Positions 13,543-15,373 of a stretch of 15,373 nt of DNA are shown here, piece after piece (position 1 is the first letter of the stretch; every line of letters begins with the position of its first letter). The stretch is from Methanocorpusculum sp. (GTDB lineage: Archaea > Halobacteriota > Methanomicrobia > Methanomicrobiales > Methanocorpusculaceae), in contig JAGARL010000102.1 in assembly GCA_017622255.1 (NCBI GenBank), positions 1-15,373 on the forward strand. Direction: 5' to 3'. The notes under the pieces were generated by a model. It did not search any database. It was not told the DNA's origin and saw nothing but the letters and a program-made list of their open reading frames with translations. A program made the translations under genes and the position numbers.

Positions 13543-14469
13543 ATGAAACCGATTCGCCTTCGGGATTTTGTGATGACGGAAGACGGCTGTCTCTATGCAG
13601 TCTCCGGATATGAGAATGAGGAACGCGCCGAGTGTGTACTCCGCTATGTGCCGACCGAAGACGGAGACAGACTCTCTCCGTGGGGCGTGCGCTATAAGAA
13701 GTATGATTTCGCCGATGCATTCGCCTGGGTGAAGGAGCACAAGCCGGAGTATCTGGACTTAGTGCACCGGGTGCCGCTTTCCGACATCGTAAAAGTGTTA
13801 AAGCCGGAAGAGCAGGCGCCGTTTATCGCAGAACGCGACCCGCGGGTTGCCCGGCTCTTCTCGCACTTCGACCTGCCTGCCGGAACCTACGGCTGTACGG
13901 GTTCCCTTGTTGCGGGCCTTGAGTGCGGAACGTCTGATATCGATATGGTGGTGTACGGTTCTGCCTGGTTTACAGCACGCGAACAGCTGATGAAAGCGGT
14001 TGCCGACGGGAAAATCCCCTCCATGAGCGAGGAGATGTGGCAGAAGGTGTATAAGAAGCGCCAGCCGGACATCAGCTTTGATGATTTCGTGCTCCACGAG
14101 TCACGGAAGTTCAACCGCGGAGAGTTTGAGGGAACCTACTTTGACCTGCTCTATTCCAGAGGCTACGACAACCTCCACTCGGTCCCGCCAATCACCTTAG
14201 GAGAAAAGACCGGAAAGATGACGATAGAAGCAAAAGTAACCGATGCTTCACTCGCCTTCGACTCTCCGGGAATCTATAAGGTTGACCATGAGGAAATCGA
14301 TATGGTTCTCTCATTCACCCACACCTACTGCGGACAGTGTTTCACCGGCGAGACCTTAGAGGCAAAAGGCGTCGTCGAAGAGCACGGAGACCAGAAGTGG
14401 CTGATTGTTGGAACGACCCGCGAGGCGCACGGGGAATATATTGTATCCAGAACTCTTCTGGATGCCTAA
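13543..14469 (+). CDS. Archaeal pol-beta-type nucleotidyltransferase domain protein, unknown role
   Basis: A 308-residue soluble protein. The middle has a DNA polymerase beta-like nucleotidyltransferase signature: GCTGSLVAGLECGTSDIDMVVYG (117-139), with G120-S121 and the metal-binding pair D132/D134. A plausible third carboxylate is D201 (GTYFDLLYS). Before it lies an N-terminal domain (1-105) with PIRLRDFVMTEDGCLYAVSGYE. After it, about 220-308, comes a beta-rich C-terminal domain (TIEAKVTDASLAFDSPGIYKV and LEAKGVVEE) that could be an OB-like barrel. It resembles conserved archaeal predicted nucleotidyltransferases; the substrate (tRNA, protein or small molecule) cannot be read. The ATG at 13543 has a TATA box about 32 nt upstream; an earlier in-frame ATG at 13429 overlaps the divergent MFS gene and is rejected. 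A T6 tract follows the stop. Confidence 0.8.
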   Translation: MKPIRLRDFVMTEDGCLYAVSGYENEERAECVLRYVPTEDGDRLSPWGVRYKKYDFADAFAWVKEHKPEYLDLVHRVPLSDIVKVLKPEEQAPFIAERDPRVARLFSHFDLPAGTYGCTGSLVAGLECGTSDIDMVVYGSAWFTAREQLMKAVADGKIPSMSEEMWQKVYKKRQPDISFDDFVLHESRKFNRGEFEGTYFDLLYSRGYDNLHSVPPITLGEKTGKMTIEAKVTDASLAFDSPGIYKVDHEEIDMVLSFTHTYCGQCFTGETLEAKGVVEEHGDQKWLIVGTTREAHGEYIVSRTLLDA

Positions 14470-14471
14470 TC

Positions 14472-14477
14472 TTTTTT
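14472..14477 (+). terminator. T6 terminator of the nucleotidyltransferase gene
   Basis: T6 begins three nt after the stop codon TAA at 14467-14469. It separates this gene from the DUF2089 cassette. Confidence 0.5.
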
Positions 14478-14489
14478 ACCAGAATCTTT

Positions 14490-14524
14490 AATATTGTTAA
14501 AGCATATATTGAATATTGTTAAAG
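14490..14524 (+). promoter_or_regulatory. Tandem operator: perfect 13-bp direct repeat over the DUF2089 promoter
   Basis: AATATTGTTAAAG occurs at 14490-14502 and again at 14512-14524, start to start 22 bp, about two helical turns. The first copy extends to a dyad CTTTAA-TATTG-TTAAAG (14486-14502); the second has ATTGAA in place of the left arm. Two TATA-like stretches (TTTAATAT 14487-14494 and CATATATT 14503-14510) lie in or between the copies and the second copy ends 3 nt before the ATG at 14528. A DNA-binding protein on both sites would cover the TATA region and the transcription start. Confidence 0.6.
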
Positions 14525-14527
14525 AAC

Positions 14528-14830
14528 ATGGCTTTGCAGATTATCCCTGACTGGATGGCAAATCTGGAAGACGAGGATGTTTCCTTTATCAAACGGTTCA
14601 TTCTGGCATCCGGATCTCTCAAGGAGGTGGCATCCCAGTACGGGGTTACCTATCCGACGGTCCGTCTTAGGCTTGACCGGCTGATTCAGAAAATCCAGAT
14701 TAGCGAGAAAACAGAGGCAGACCCGTACATCAGCCTCATCAAGCGGCTGGCAGTGCAGGATAAACTGGATTTTGAGACTGCCAAGCTTCTGATTGGCGAG
14801 TATAAGAAAACAAAGGAGGTAAAGAAATGA
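14528..14830 (+). CDS. DUF2089-type helix-turn-helix regulator
   Basis: A 100-residue soluble protein matching the HTH part of DUF2089. It begins IIPDWMANLEDEDVSFIKRFILASGSLKE (5-33), then VASQYGVTYPTVRLRLDRLIQKI (34-56) forms the helix-turn-helix, like a sigma region 4. Residues 57-100 are an acidic then Lys-rich helical tail. Many bacterial members have a zinc ribbon before this region; none is present here. The start could also be a TTG at 14516 in the same frame, but the ATG at 14528 is the better choice. Its stop overlaps the next start by four bases (ATGA), and the strong Shine-Dalgarno AAGGAGGT (14813-14820) serves that next gene. With the direct repeat over its promoter, autoregulation is likely (inference). 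Confidence 0.85.
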   Translation: MALQIIPDWMANLEDEDVSFIKRFILASGSLKEVASQYGVTYPTVRLRLDRLIQKIQISEKTEADPYISLIKRLAVQDKLDFETAKLLIGEYKKTKEVKK

Positions 14831-15114
14831 TTAATCTACTGATTGTCCTGCTGGTACTTGTCTGTGTTGTTCTCCTGCAGGTATTCCTGTCGAGAACGGA
14901 GAGCAAGTGGCCGGGACTGGTTCTTCCCGTACTGTGCTTTGTGTGCAGTCTGATTGTCCCGCTCAATATGATTGTTGCAAACAGTGTGGTTCTGCTTGCC
15001 TGGCTTATCGGAAACATCCCGACAGTTCTTCTGCTTCTGGTGTACTTTGTCTGCCGCGAGAAGTACCGGAAGAAGAACCAGATGGAAAAGATGAAGATTC
15101 AGGATTTGGAGTGA
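14827..15114 (+). CDS. Small membrane protein A of the DUF2089 cassette
   Basis: A 95-residue protein with three hydrophobic stretches, about 1-21, 29-51 and 53-76. A polar turn SRTESKWPG (22-30) separates the first two, and a strongly basic tail follows (REKYRKKNQMEK). It has no recognised enzymatic motif. It is a paralogue of the protein encoded immediately downstream. The ATG overlaps the regulator stop as ATGA and has AAGGAGGT six nt upstream, so it is coupled to the regulator. A role as a membrane sensor or effector controlled by the DUF2089 protein is inference; the sequence shows only the operon and the membrane character. Confidence 0.8.
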   Translation: MINLLIVLLVLVCVVLLQVFLSRTESKWPGLVLPVLCFVCSLIVPLNMIVANSVVLLAWLIGNIPTVLLLLVYFVCREKYRKKNQMEKMKIQDLE

Positions 15115-15118
15115 AAAG

Positions 15119-15373
15119 ATGATTCGGATACTGATTATGCTGATAGTTGTTATCTGCGTGCTTCTGCTGCAGATTGTATTGTCGAAGACGGAGAGCAGAA
15201 TTCCGGGGCTTATCCTGCCTGCGGTAATGATTGCTGGGTATCTGCCCTTTCTGTATGCAATTACCGGCGGACCAAATATCCTTTGGCTTGTCGCGGTTCT
15301 TCCAATCGCTCTTCTGCTTCTGATTTATTTCCTCTGCCGCGGAAAATTCCGGAAGAGAAAGCAGATGGAAAAG
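15119..15373 (+). CDS. Small membrane protein B of the DUF2089 cassette (cut by window edge)
   Basis: An open frame from ATG at 15119 to the last base, 85 codons with no stop, so the 3' end lies outside the window. It repeats the plan of its neighbour: hydrophobic 1-21, turn SKTESRIPG (22-30), hydrophobic segments at about 31-49 and 53-72, then a basic tail (CRGKFRKRKQMEK). Shared blocks with protein A are LLLQ..LS.TES..PGL.LP near the start and LLLL.YF.CR.K.RK..QMEK near the end; the middle differs. It follows protein A by 4 nt, with GGAG at 15108-15111 as a modest ribosome binding site. It is a tandem gene duplication. Confidence 0.8.
   Translation, partial: MIRILIMLIVVICVLLLQIVLSKTESRIPGLILPAVMIAGYLPFLYAITGGPNILWLVAVLPIALLLLIYFLCRGKFRKRKQMEK

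Noticed and set aside
13448..13720. N-terminal extension of the MFS exporter to an ATG at 13720
   Set aside because: These 91 codons run antisense to the nucleotidyltransferase gene, are Arg/His/Ser-rich, and precede a proper start at 13447 that has its own TATA box 27 nt upstream.
1..15373. CRISPR arrays, insertion sequences, tRNA or rRNA genes
   Set aside because: No regularly spaced repeats, transposase frames, terminal inverted repeats or tRNA-like cloverleaf patterns were seen by reading both strands.

Overview
The window comes from an archaeon, very probably a methanogen of the Methanomicrobiales (Methanocorpusculum-like; the genus is inference from overall gene content). The evidence is an F420 biosynthesis gene (cofD), diphthamide synthesis (dph5), archaeal ribosomal protein L10e, and the methanogen-type homocysteine route (DUF39/COG1900, NIL-ferredoxin, UPF0280). 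Transcription units mostly start with a TATA-like box centred about 27-33 nt before the start codon and no Shine-Dalgarno, the archaeal leaderless pattern. Genes inside operons overlap or carry good Shine-Dalgarno motifs.

Layout. 1-481: AT-rich, gene-poor stretch with a hairpin, a degenerate direct repeat and an orphan promoter-terminator pair. 482-1411 (-): metallo-beta-lactamase-fold hydrolase. 1512-4108 (+): three-gene unit for sulfide-dependent homocysteine synthesis. 4158-5075 (+): cofD. 5146-6461 (+): dph5 overlapping a doubled DUF357 protein. 6462-6666: terminators between convergent units. 6667-7167 (-): L10e. 7222-10046 (-): ABC importer of the nitrate/sulfonate/taurine type (lipoprotein, permease, ATPase). 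10232-11763 (+): ketopantoate reductase overlapping a MobA-like nucleotidyltransferase. 11771-13447 (-): 60-residue membrane protein and a 14-TM-type MFS exporter. 13543-14469 (+): pol-beta-like nucleotidyltransferase of unknown role. 14528 to the window end (+): DUF2089-type HTH regulator followed by two paralogous small membrane proteins, the second cut by the window edge.

Most of the window is core metabolism. Two things stand out. First, the ABC importer's binding protein has its two halves in swapped order: lipobox, then the usual C-terminal half, then the usual N-terminal half, as in a circular permutation. Second, the DUF2089 cassette has a perfect 13-bp direct repeat (22-bp period) over its own promoter and a tandem pair of small membrane proteins. 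It looks like a self-regulated membrane-associated response unit of undescribed function.
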